DNA of 64,000 nt from Elusimicrobiota bacterium (GTDB lineage Bacteria; Elusimicrobiota; Elusimicrobia; FEN-1173): assembly GCA_016722575.1 (NCBI GenBank), contig JADKIY010000002.1, positions 682,001 to 746,000 on the forward strand. Direction: 5' to 3'. The notes beneath the pieces are model-generated. The model was not told where the DNA came from, made no database searches, and was given only the letters and a program-made list of their open reading frames with translations. Both the position numbers and the translations under genes were made by a program. Shown piece after piece: positions 26,801-36,500 of the stretch. The first letter of the stretch is position 1; every line of letters begins with the position of its first letter.

Positions 26801-29590
26801 ACCGGCGGTGTAGATGAATCCGAAGGTCGAGCCGGACCCGTTCACCAAATTGACCGGACTGCTGAAACTGGCCGACACGTTGGGCGCCGGGACCGACAGG
26901 TTGACGGGGCCGTTGAAATTCATCTTATTGCCGTGGGCGTCCACGGCATACACCGTCGCGGCGATGGCGTCCCCCGCGGTTTTGGCGTCGGGGCTGTTGA
27001 TTTTATTGGGCGTCCCGCCCGGTTGAAAAGACTGTCCCGGAAGGACGACGACCACCCCGGAGAGGATCGCCAGTTCGTAAATGTCGAAGAAAACGCTGAA
27101 CCCCTCCTTGAGGGGCGGCAAATTGTAATAGGCCCGGATTTGCAGGCGATCGGCCCCCAGGCCCAATTGCTTTCCGGCGTAGTTGACCACGACGTTGGTC
27201 GAAACGATCCCGCCCGTGACCGGGTTGGCCACGAAGGTGATGGTGGAGGGCACGATGGCCCCGTCGTAGGTCACGGGGACCCCGTCGCTCCACAGCTCCA
27301 ACCGGACGGACCCCCCGAAATTGGTGGCGATGTTGTTGAACTGATCGAAAGCCGAGACCGTGATGGCCATGGCGTCGCCGGCGTTCTTGTTGGACACGCC
27401 CGTGACCGTGAAGTGGTCCAGGGGGCCCGGCTGAACGGTCAAGGTCGCCGTGACCGTTTTCGTGGCGACCAACGTGTCGGTGATCTTGAAAATATTCGTT
27501 CCCAAATTGCCCAGCGTGACGGTATTAAACAGGCTCCCGCCCGACATGGGAAAGGGGTTCGGCGCGGGGAAGGTCACGGTGCCGCCCACGGGGGTTGTCA
27601 GCTGAAAATTCAAGGAAGGCCACCCCGGGACGGGGGGGTTGAGGACGGGGTTGAAGTAATCATCGGTCAAATACACCGAAATGGGAAACGCGGTGTTGAC
27701 CGCTTGATCCACGATGATCCCCGTTTTCCCGTCCGGCTCGGTGAGGGGCGGAACCCCCGGGGCCAGGGTTTCTCCCGGCAAAGAGACGATGACCCGGTCG
27801 TAGGGCCGCGGATTAACGGTGAACAGGGCGCTTTGGCCGTTGGTCGAGGTGATGGCCCCGGCCAGCCGCTGGGACGCGGGACTCGCGGTGCGCACACGGA
27901 CCCCGGCCACGGTCGTATCGCCGATGGCGGGCATGGTCAGCGGGCCCGGCGCGTCGATGTAACCGGTCGGCGACGTCAGGGTCAAAGGCTCCGGCCCTCC
28001 CAAGGCGACTTGGTTCCAACTGGCGTCCACCGCCCGGACCACCACCGTCATCAAATCGCCCGCGGTGGCGCTGTTGGGCGACAAGGCGTTTCCGGGGTAG
28101 GCCCCGGGCGTGTAAATTTCCCCCGGCAACGTGAACCACAACATGGACAGAGGACCGGTGTTCACTCGAAAGGGGTTGGAATCCCCGATCCGGCCCCCGC
28201 TGTCGTCCACGTTCAAACACACGTTGAGTTTCTGTTTGGTGACCTTGATGGCCCCGGCCCAGACTCCGTTGACAAACGTGACCGAGGTTTGCGGCCCGGG
28301 GGTGACTTGGTCCACATCGACGGTGTTGGCGCCCAGGCCGGTGCCAACGCAGTCGTTGGCCGAAACCACCGCGGCCGAATTGTACGTGGTGACGGTGTTG
28401 CCGATGGCGTCCCGGGCCCGGATCGTGACCGCGAAGGGAGACACCGCCGACTGGGGGGTCGCGATGGCGGACCATTCAAAACTGCTGGCGGCGCCGCTCA
28501 AGACCGAAATGGAGGTGGAATCCGTCGTGCCGTTGGTCCCCTCGGTGGTCTGAATGATGTGGGCCACGCCCGAGGCCAAGAAGGAAAAAGCGTTGTTCAT
28601 GGACAGTTGATTGCCGGCCGCCACCGATTGCCCCACGGGGACGGTGTCCGTGCCGGGATGGGTGATGGAAACGAAACTCACGGAAACGGGGTAGAGCCCC
28701 GGTTCGGGGTTTCGATCCGTACGGATGGGGTTGTGGAACTGGTCCACCAGAAAAGCGTTCACCACCGGCACCGGCAGGCCCGCCGTGGCCGTGTTGGCCG
28801 CGCCCGTTTTTCCGGCCCCCGTTCCGGGGGTCAGATTTTCCCCTGGGAAAGCCAATAATATGTGATCGAAAACGTTGGGTTCGACCGTCAATCCGATAAT
28901 TCCCGAGGCCCGGGTGACCTGGCCCGGGTAGAGAAGTTGGGCCGTGGCCGTGATGGAGTTGTTGAGACTCCCGATGGTCGTTCCGAACAACGTGACGGAG
29001 GCCACGGCCACGCCGTTGACGAAATCGGCCCCCGGAACGAACGTACTGCCCAGATTGACGGAACTGTCGCCCACCAAGGCCGAAATATCGACGTTGTCTG
29101 AAAAAGGGACGACGACGGCCCCGCCGGAATCCCGGGCGGTCAGGGTGACTTGGAAGGGGACGCCGGCCATGGCCGTGAAAGGGGCCCCGGGCAGGGTCAC
29201 GGTGAATTGGGACACCGTGCGGAAGATGGTGACGGACATCTGCCCTTTGACGGAAGCGTCCACTTGGTTTTGAACGGTGAGCGTAAAAGGACCGGGCGTG
29301 GCCGCCGCCCCGACGAACAGGGTGAAATTGGTGGGGCCGGCGATGGCCACGCCGTCGACCACGTCGTTCGGGGTCACGGTGACCCCGGCGGGCAAACCGA
29401 TGAATTTGACCCGGTGGGGGGTGCCGTCGGGCAGGCCGCTCTCCTGGGGGTCGACGCTGATCGTCACGGCGTTATCGCCGATCATGATGTCGCTGGGACC
29501 GGCGATGTTGTAGCTGCTCACCGCCCAAAGGGCGGGAGCGCCCGCCAACAGAAAAACGGCCGATCCGACGAAGCGGGAAATCGGCTTCAC
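23822..29590 (-). CDS. Giant Ig-like surface protein with C-terminal sorting-type domain
   Basis: 1,922 residues: a signal peptide (1-23), then a long series of Ig/invasin-like beta modules, Cys-poor and rich in T, V, G, P and N. A recurring motif of the form LPGExxxPG...GKTG starts near residues 245, 483, 603, 846, 963 and 1286, marking module boundaries. The last ~95 residues (VVNYPNPFQAG at about 1823, then TLTIYDVMGQKIYETE and WDGRNADGQTV) form a FlgD-like Ig fold. This matches type-9-type C-terminal sorting domains in many MAGs. It is probably exported and displayed by the operon products. It overlaps the PorV-like gene and the short paralogue by ATGA junctions. The ligand is unknown. 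Confidence 0.85.
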   Translation of the reverse strand: MKPISRFVGSAVFLLAGAPALWAVSSYNIAGPSDIMIGDNAVTISVDPQESGLPDGTPHRVKFIGLPAGVTVTPNDVVDGVAIAGPTNFTLFVGAAATPGPFTLTVQNQVDASVKGQMSVTIFRTVSQFTVTLPGAPFTAMAGVPFQVTLTARDSGGAVVVPFSDNVDISALVGDSSVNLGSTFVPGADFVNGVAVASVTLFGTTIGSLNNSITATAQLLYPGQVTRASGIIGLTVEPNVFDHILLAFPGENLTPGTGAGKTGAANTATAGLPVPVVNAFLVDQFHNPIRTDRNPEPGLYPVSVSFVSITHPGTDTVPVGQSVAAGNQLSMNNAFSFLASGVAHIIQTTEGTNGTTDSTSISVLSGAASSFEWSAIATPQSAVSPFAVTIRARDAIGNTVTTYNSAAVVSANDCVGTGLGANTVDVDQVTPGPQTSVTFVNGVWAGAIKVTKQKLNVCLNVDDSGGRIGDSNPFRVNTGPLSMLWFTLPGEIYTPGAYPGNALSPNSATAGDLMTVVVRAVDASWNQVALGGPEPLTLTSPTGYIDAPGPLTMPAIGDTTVAGVRVRTASPASQRLAGAITSTNGQSALFTVNPRPYDRVIVSLPGETLAPGVPPLTEPDGKTGIIVDQAVNTAFPISVYLTDDYFNPVLNPPVPGWPSLNFQLTTPVGGTVTFPAPNPFPMSGGSLFNTVTLGNLGTNIFKITDTLVATKTVTATLTVQPGPLDHFTVTGVSNKNAGDAMAITVSAFDQFNNIATNFGGSVRLELWSDGVPVTYDGAIVPSTITFVANPVTGGIVSTNVVVNYAGKQLGLGADRLQIRAYYNLPPLKEGFSVFFDIYELAILSGVVVVLPGQSFQPGGTPNKINSPDAKTAGDAIAATVYAVDAHGNKMNFNGPVNLSVPAPNVSASFSSPVNLVNGSGSTFGFIYTAGSHVVLASHTATGFTDTSTVQINPGSYTAAAGKLLLLAGGETQRPGFASGKSGAPTPIIANTNTTFTIVACDPFYNMDPAYSGGNYSLSSNDGAVSLTGINVTAGSATVTNLYLSGTALINPVRVTVTDPASPLNKTNYSDVPILPGAYFDVGVPSTTVVGAPFSMTVQLIDPLTGLPGPYNHTVFFEAQTSSGAPSTVSLGVLSANLVAGQVTLPLQHYDHVETIRIKITDNFSRLAYTANITVAPNGLKYVVTAPNRQTTDDTFPITIQLFDSIFDSFPIRTLDHAVSLRVEVGGLPAVGTSPVTGVSLNQGETQFNFKYTKAEHIVIIATGTVGAFLVNGSDDMDIDPGAYVKLQILAPGETAIPGIPSATGKDSSGLLPQSARETFSLTVQAVDTYWNVVSSVSSPATLRIKLAADDGSLAAQPEAPLVNGIANFNNIKLTTPPLVTVTAQDTVTPSVVSQSVAIPLTGRVYEATTVLNFGDYYTGPPRDFRLTVALFRFNGSTTTGLVSGTTGDFYVVPVDPSLQPLDVANLVNPTPTYPAEPNKFQMDPSGVVTLTLSYRTAENVIFRIYDADGWQGYSNNRAPVAFVPRDVAYSVTQPTESTVGPPSAFSMVIVSSDVDTGTVAKNFSSTFTITAIRVVNGLPGTGVLQVTNGAMSGGPVTLQQAYTEAGLFRFRVDDGTRFSDSPIINMKPGSLAGLSLALPGSLEAGTTAQIQVTLLDGFANPIPDLATTLSLDNNALGTLLNPSGLSNAFGLLNVNFQAATSGSGPGTFIARSGSFSASQGFRLLGPPVTSLSFSGYGRSTGKGSALKAGDLVTVNADYEAGMSLTEIRYSVDGGPYQVYAGPFALPGVGVHSVRHYGVTQAGFTHVESTRTSPTIYVSAATSSDEGVVNYPNPFQAGRDVTFLEYNLTQDSGVTLTIYDVMGQKIYETEVSPGQSGGQAGLNRLAWDGRNADGQTVGNGGYIAVLELRADGRTFRRKVAVRK

Positions 29591-30291
29591 GGGGTTTCCT
29601 CAATGGCTTGAATCGTCAAATCGACCACACCGCGGGCGGGGGACGACTGGCCCCCAACGATTTTTCGGGACACGGCTTCCAAGCGATTCCGCCGATCGGC
29701 GGCGCCCGAGGCCGTCAAAGTCACGACCGCCTCGGCGATCCCCCCGTGGAAAAGGTCTCCCGACAAAACGGCGGGCGACACCGTGCCCAACGAGGCGTTT
29801 AAATTGACGTCGCTGTGGAAAGAGGTCACCGCGCCGCCCCGATCGTCCCGGGCGATGAGTTGAAGAGCGAAGGGTTTTCCCACTTGGCCGACAAAAGGAC
29901 GGACCCGGGGCGTGAGCGTGAAAGTGGTCGCGGGGCGTTCGACCAAGATTTCGGCCATGCCCAGAACGCGCTTGTTCGCGGCGTGGCGTACGGTCAAAAC
30001 GTAAAGCCCGGGGGCCAGCGTCGGGAGGGTCCGGACGGTCACCGGGGTTTCGCCCTGAAATTCGAATCCGCGCGCGGGGGCCGACACCGGGGCGAAGCCC
30101 GCGGGCAGATCCATTTTAACGCGCTGGGGGGCGGCGTCCGGCTGATCGCCCGAACGTGGACCCACGACCAATGTAAAGGCATCGCCGGCCATGACCGCCG
30201 CCGGAACGGAAAGGACGTAGCGATCCGCCGCCCGAAGATTCGGGGTTCCGGCCGCTAAAGCGATCGCCAGCGCCGCGGTGCCTCGTCTCAT
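29587..30291 (-). CDS. Short secreted paralogue of the giant surface protein N-terminus
   Basis: 234 residues, first gene of the operon. The signal peptide is at 1-20 (LAAGTPNLRA) and the start at 30289-30291 has GGAG upstream. The mature sequence follows the same order as the first ~230 residues of the adjacent giant protein. Matching pairs are SVPAAVMAGDAFTL versus GPSDIMIGDNAVTI, RVKMDLPAGFAPV versus RVKFIGLPAGVTV, and QLIARDDRGGAVTSFHSDV versus TLTARDSGGAVVVPFSDNV. Both end GVVDLTI/GIIGLTV. It lacks the repeats and the C-terminal sorting domain. It could be a periplasmic chaperone-like or cap subunit, or a remnant of duplication. Confidence 0.7.
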   Translation of the reverse strand: MRRGTAALAIALAAGTPNLRAADRYVLSVPAAVMAGDAFTLVVGPRSGDQPDAAPQRVKMDLPAGFAPVSAPARGFEFQGETPVTVRTLPTLAPGLYVLTVRHAANKRVLGMAEILVERPATTFTLTPRVRPFVGQVGKPFALQLIARDDRGGAVTSFHSDVNLNASLGTVSPAVLSGDLFHGGIAEAVVTLTASGAADRRNRLEAVSRKIVGGQSSPARGVVDLTIQAIEETP

Positions 30292-30479
30292 CGTCCGCTC
30301 CCCCGCCTTTCCCCGCCGTGCGTTTGTCCGCCCCGGAGCGGGAACGCCCCATAGGCCAACGCGCGCCGATTGGCTGTGAATTTCAATCGATGGTGATTCG
30401 ACCCGGCCATTTTCAAATGGTGTCCTCTCGTTGTGCCGAGCCGATAGAAGGAAGGATGTTCGCTCGGGGCCACGTAGCA

Positions 30480-30508
30480 AGTCTAGGGCCGAAACCGAAA
30501 TATTTCAA
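30480..30508 (-). promoter_or_regulatory. Probable sigma-70 promoter of the surface/TonB operon
   Basis: The minus strand reads TTGAAA (30503-30508), 17 bp, then TAGACT (30480-30485). This predicts a transcript start near 30473 and a leader of about 180 nt before the first gene. I looked for a riboswitch in that leader and saw only a short CCATTT/AAATGG hairpin. Confidence 0.6.
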
Positions 30509-30575
30509 GCCCAGGATTTACAGGGATTTTACACGATGCCGAGCCATCGGGAAATGGCCGATTTGTTGCGGGGGG

Positions 30576-33500
30576 CTACGCCGAGGTGGCGACGAGGCGG
30601 GACAGGCGGGTCAGTCGATCCAATTCTGCCGTTTCGATGGACAACGGAAGGAGGCCCTCCATCAACCACACCAAGGCCTCCCGAAACAGCGGGGTCGCGA
30701 GTCCGGTCGCCCGAAGGGGGACATCGGCCGCGGCCACGACCCGGCAGGAGGTGAAGGAGGCGGGATTGAGCCGGGTTCGAATTAAAGATTCCACCTGCGA
30801 AAGATCCCAGGGATCGCGGTCGCTCCCACGGGTCGGGCGTTGAACCCAGCGCTCCACCCGGCGGTCCAGGGGGTTCCATTGGGCCACGGCCGCTTCGCCC
30901 TCGGCGTCCAAAGGAATCAAGGCCAATCCGGTCGCCGGTCCCTCCGCCCGGTCCGCCATGGCGCGGCGAACCACGGCCTCCAAGCGAGCCGCCACGCTCC
31001 GGGAAACCAGAACGACGGTGAGGGGACGATCGCCCAACGCCGAGGCAACGGGGTCGGCGGCGGCGAAATCCGGGGACGACCGAAGGGCGCGAACCAACCA
31101 CGACTGAATTTCTTCCGGGGGACCGGCCACGCCGCGTTTCGCGAGCGCCGCTTTGAGCCCCGCCGCAAAAACCGGGTCGTCCGCCCCATCGAGCCGATGC
31201 CCCGTGACCGGACCGCCGCCCACGCCCAGGTTCATCGCCCGGGGGGACAAAAGCGATTTAAAATCCACCGGAGACAAACCGCCCGACCGAACGGCGCACA
31301 GGGCCGCCGCCGCGGATTCGGCCCGCCGATCCCGGAGCCGCCCATCGGCCCACCGTTCCAACATCATTCCCGTCGCCGCCGCGGCCAAGGGCGCCCCCCC
31401 GAGGGACGCGATCGCCGCCGCGAGGGAAGCCCCCCCCAGCAGAGCGGCGACGATCCCGGCTCCCAAAAGGGCCGGGAGGAGTTGAGCAACACCGTAAGCC
31501 GCCGCCTCGGACCCGACGCCCCCCCGGTGGAGACTTTCGTGGCCCACAACGCCCAACCCGTAGAGAATCGCGTTTTGAACCGGCACGGGCCATTGGGACA
31601 GGCGATTTAACGCGCCGGGATTGATCCGCAATTCGCCGTCCACGACTTCCAGAAAAGCGGCGGCGGGATCGGCCCGTGCGTTCGAGAGGAATTGACTCAA
31701 CCTTCCGGGCTTTTGCGCCGGGTCAAATCGAGGACGCGCGAGGGGCGCCAAGGCCCCCAGAAGGAGGGCGGGCGCGAGGAGGGGCGCGATCCAGCGGAAA
31801 TCAACGGGCACCCCCGAAACCGCTCCGAGGGTCGACACGAAGAAAACCGCCGCCGCTCCGCCCACCGCGGCCCGGGCGGTCCACCGGGACAATTCCCGGG
31901 CGTTCAGGCGGCCGCTCCCCGCCGGCATCGGATGCAAAGCGTCGTCCCACTGATCCAGCGCCAGAGCGATCTGGGAAAGGGGCGTGTCGCCGCCCGCGGC
32001 CAGCAGGCGCTCAAGGCGGGGCCTCGACACCTCGCCCGACAAATAATCCCGCACCAGACCCGTCAAATCCCCGTCGGAAAACTCGGAATTCCAGGACGCG
32101 CCCATTAAAAACTCCGTGGGGGACGGCCGCCCCCGGGGAACGTTGAAGCGGGGAGCCCGAAGGGTCACGTCCTCCAATTTTTCCCGAAAGGACCCTTTAA
32201 ATCGGGGAAGAGCCGCCCGCGCTTTCTCGTAGAGAACCCCCCGTTCCAAAGGGGTCGTCGCTCCCCCCGCCAACACCGCGAGCAGGTGACGTTGGTCCGA
32301 GAGCGAAAGAGCCGGCGGCGTCGCCTCCCGCCCGACGCGATCCAAGAGTTCGTACGCCCAACCAAATTCCCGGGCCTCTTCCGCCGACAAGCGATGGAAT
32401 TCAAACACCGTCAGGGACAAATCCCTCAACAGGTGGAGTGCTGTTTTTTCCCAATAGGGGGAGCCGACGCCCCGGACGATGGCCTCCGCCCGAACCCAAT
32501 CGGCGAATTCCACCATCAACGTTTCGGTTTCCCGCCAATCCCCCCGTCGACGGAGAGGCTCGATCACTTGATCCACCGCCGCCCAAAGCCGGAAGAGGTC
32601 GCGGGCGCCGCCTTCCAGCGGGCGTTGGCGCGCGTGTTCCGCCAGCCGGGTCAGGGCGGTGGAAAATTCTGGAAATTCGAAATGATCCCAGGACCGCCGC
32701 ACCGCTCGAAAATCGTTGGGGACCGCGTCCGTGGGGGGGCGGGCCGCCGGGCCGGCCGCCCAGGGAGCGTTCCGGGCCCGAAACCGCGCGGCCACGGTCC
32801 GCCACAAAGGCAACGGCCGTTGAACTTCCTTCGCCGCCTGGCGGGTGAGCCGGTCCAATTGACGGACGGATCGGCCGAACTCCGCCACGGTGCCGGTCCA
32901 GTAGGCTTCGTCGGCCAGACGGAAAGCCGTAAAAAACGCGTTGGGCTTGGGGTAAGCCCGGAGGTCCGCCAGGCACAATTCCGCGTGAGCGCGGAGGCGG
33001 TGCACGATGGATTCCAATCGCTCCCGGAGGGCCGGGCGGTCGGAATAACGTCGGCGAATTTGATGGATCTCGGCCCGGGACCGTTCCACAAAACCGACCA
33101 ACTGAACGGCCCGACGATGCCCCATTTCCTCCAGCGTGCGCTCCGGCACGGGACCGTCGTTCCACGAATTGGCCAGGGCTTCGGCCAGATAGGCCAGCGT
33201 GTGGCGGTCCTTGGGATTGAGGCCCAGGGTCCCCGGGAGGACGGCGTGCTCCAGCCCCTCGTGAATCACGGCCGCCAGGCCCGTGACGTACAACCGAACC
33301 TCCTCGGGGGATCGGCCCCGGCCCGGGACCCGCTCCCCGGCTCCCTCGATCCGGTCGGACCATTCCCCCGCGACGGGGCCCAACAAATACCACCGGGCCG
33401 CCGACGCCTTCGGTTGGACGCCGAGGGACGCGAGGGGGCCCCGGGCGGTCGGTTTTTTCTGATCAAGAAGGTCCGCCAAGGCCAACAGCGGTTCGGTCAG

Positions 33501-36500
33501 CTCGAGGGGGTCCAACCAATCCCGTTGATGGGCCACCCGGGCGCGAAGATCGGCCGCCCATCGGCGGCGTTCCTCGAACGTGGCTTCGCGCCGCACGCGG
33601 GCCCGAACCGCTTTCCACTGGTCGGAATTCAGATCCGCTTCGCCCGCGTGGTGCATCCCCCCCCCGCGCGGCCCCTCGGGAAAACCCGACGCTCCCGTGA
33701 GGGCCGTCCAGGCGTCGGCGGGAATGTTTTGACCGGTTCCGAGGAGGACGACGCGGCGGACGCCCCGCCGTCTTAGCCTTTCGACGAGCGCCTTGGATTG
33801 AGCCAGCGCCGCGTAGGGCAGGGCGGCGGCGCCTTCGGAAACGACGCCCGCTTCTTCCCAATGGGCGCGAACCGCCCCGGCCACCGATTCAAAGGGCACG
33901 GTCACCATGGCGTCCAAAAGGCCCGCCGCGGTTTGGAACGCCAACGGTTCGGGCGCGTTCACCGCGATCCCGTTTTCCAAGATATCCGGGGCGGGGGACT
34001 GGGAAACGATTTCCCCCCGCGCCAGCGATTGGGCCATGGGGTCGGCCCGGGAGGAATCCACCCCGATGACGGTCAAACGGGAATCAATGGATTTCAGCGC
34101 GAAATCGACGCCGGCCACCACGCCCCCCGCTCCCACCGGGATCAGGAACGCCGTGTTCTCGATGCCGGAGAGCGCGGTATCCAGCGCGGACAATTCCCCG
34201 GCTTCGGAAGAATTCAGGGAGCCGGACCGTGCCTTAAGGTCGAACCATCGGACCAGCCGGTCGAGCCCGACGTCGGGGTCCTCCCGGCGGGCAACGTTGG
34301 TCAGCAAGTCCAATCCCAGAGCGCCGTAGGATTCCACCGCCCGCTCGTCGCCGTGAGCGAGGAAATAAGCGCCTTCCCGCTCGGCGAATTCCCGGGACCG
34401 GGTCTCGGCCTCCGCGTAATCCTCCGTGAAACGGATTTCCGCGCCGCCCGCCCGCATTCGATCGATTTTCCCGGGGGGGGCGTTCCGCGGAACGAACACC
34501 ACCGCCCGTAGGTGGCCCAGCTCCCGGGGGTAGGATCGGCGGAGAAATTCGGCAAAAAACGCGAGGGATTGGCCCTGATTGCCCGTCGTCGGCGTGGTGA
34601 GGAACCGGTGGGCCCGGCCGAACGCTTCGGGGTCCTTCGCCACCCGGCCCAAGACCCCCGACAAGATCCAGGGTTTAAAGGATCCGGTCCGCTGGAGCCC
34701 TTGGTTGCTGAGGAACACCTCGAACCCGGTTTGTTCGCTGAGCAAAGGAAGCTTTTGGAGGGCGACGGATCGCAGGTATGGCCCGTCCGCCGGAGTTTCC
34801 GATACGGTGGCCTTGTAATTCCCCAGCACGTTCTCAAAACGCAAGGTGGGCGGAAACGCCAACCCCCGGTCGGCCGGAGGCGACAGCGTTCGGACGTCCC
34901 CCTCGGCGGGTTCGACCCGCCACGGCGGGGCTTCCCGGCGACCGCCGAAACCCAGGGCGGAAAGGAGGGCGGGCAAATCCGCGAAGTCGCCGTGAACGAG
35001 GACATCGGCGCCGGCGGCTCGAAGGACCGCGGCGCGCTCCTCGTCCGACGCGACGCCCACGGCCAGGGCGCCGGTGGCCCGGGCCGCGGCGATATCGCCC
35101 CGGCCGTCGCCGATCAAGGCGGCGTTCGCACCGGCCATTCCCTCCTCGGCCAACCGTCGCCCGATGACGTCCCCCTTCTTTCCCCCGCCGTGAAGCGTTC
35201 CGAAGAATCCCGACAACCCGAGCCCCCGCAGAACCCGGTTCCGCGTTTCGGCGGATCCGCTGGTCGCGACTTCCAGCCGAACCCCGGACTCCCGGAGTAA
35301 TTCCAAAAGCGCTCGGGTGCCCGGCAACACCTGCTCCGGCGTCGCCAAACCCACCAGCTCCTTGTTGACGATTTTTCGAATTTCCTCCGACCGCTCCCGT
35401 CCCGCGGGCGAGTGCACGGGCGCCAGGTCCCGCTCCCGGGCCCAGGCGGCCAGGGCTTTTTCCTGTTCCCCCCAACTCATCCAATCCGTGTCGATGAAAA
35501 ACCGTCGGACCTCGTCCACCCGCTCGGGGGCGGGGTGCGCGTCGTTGTACAAGAATCGGCTCCAGAGTTCCGCCTTGATTTGGAAGGGGTACCCCCGCCA
35601 GAGGGTGCCGTTGATGTCGAAAAAGCAAAGGCGCAGATTCGCGGCGGCCACCCGATCGGGCCGTACGATCTCGACCCGGGAAATCCCCGAAACGGCGCGG
35701 CCGGACGAACGCGCCGGCGGACGATTCAGGCCCAGGAGTTCCCGCAGGGAAGCCAAATCGGTGAAATCGCCGTGAACCACCGCGTCGGCCCCGGCCGCGC
35801 GCAAGGGGGCCGCGTGCTCCTCGTCGACGGCGATCCCCACCGCCAGCGCGCCGGCCGCCCGGGCGGCCTTCATGTCCCGGGCGTCGTTGCCGATGAGCAC
35901 CGCGCCGACGGCCGTCAAGCCCAATTCTTTCAGGCGCTCCACGACCGCGTTTTCCTTGTCCCCGCCCGGGTGGACGCGGCGGAACAGGGAGGCCAACTCC
36001 AGGCCGCCCAAGGTTTTTTGGCTGGTGTCCTCGGACCCGCTGGTCACGACCTCCAGCGGAATTCCGGACGTTGCCAACGACTCCAGCAACGCGCGAACGC
36101 CGGGCGTTTGGAGGTCGGGCCGCGCACGAACCCGGCGGGTTTCCGCCTCGATGTTCTGGGCTTTTTCGTGCCCATCGACGACGCCCACGTGTCTTCCCAC
36201 GTTCCGCTCGGCGGCCCAGGCGTCCAGGGCGGCGATTTGGGCTTTCAGATCCCCCCGATCGTGCTCGACAAAGAATTCCCGCAGGGCGCTGAATCGCTCG
36301 GGCGTCACGTTCCCCTCGCCGTAAAAAAATTGGGCCCAGCGAAGGGCCCTCACGTCGTAGGGGGTGGACCGCCACAAGGTGCCGTCCAGATCGAAAAAGG
36401 CGATTTGCAGTTGGAGCGCCGCGACGCGCTCCGGGTGGATCCTTTCAAGGCGGGGCAAAGCGATGGGCGCCGCCGCGGGACCCGCCCGGTCGCCCCCGCC

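Noticed and set aside
25409..28858. Plus-strand open frame of 1,149 codons
   Set aside because: It is antisense to the giant Ig protein and its composition is Arg/Gly/His/Asp-rich as expected for a GC-rich shadow frame; no domain is recognisable.
15743..30291. Complete type 9 secretion system
   Set aside because: Only a PorV-like barrel and a type-9-like C-terminal domain are present; SprA, PorU and Gld/Por core genes are absent from the window.
30292..30472. Riboswitch in the ~180-nt leader of the surface operon
   Set aside because: Only a short hairpin is visible; no match to cobalamin, c-di-GMP, TPP or other well-known consensus segments.
30509..30575. Terminator of the giant gene
   Set aside because: Only a 5-bp GCCAT/ATGGC stem without a T tract follows the stop codon, too weak to call.
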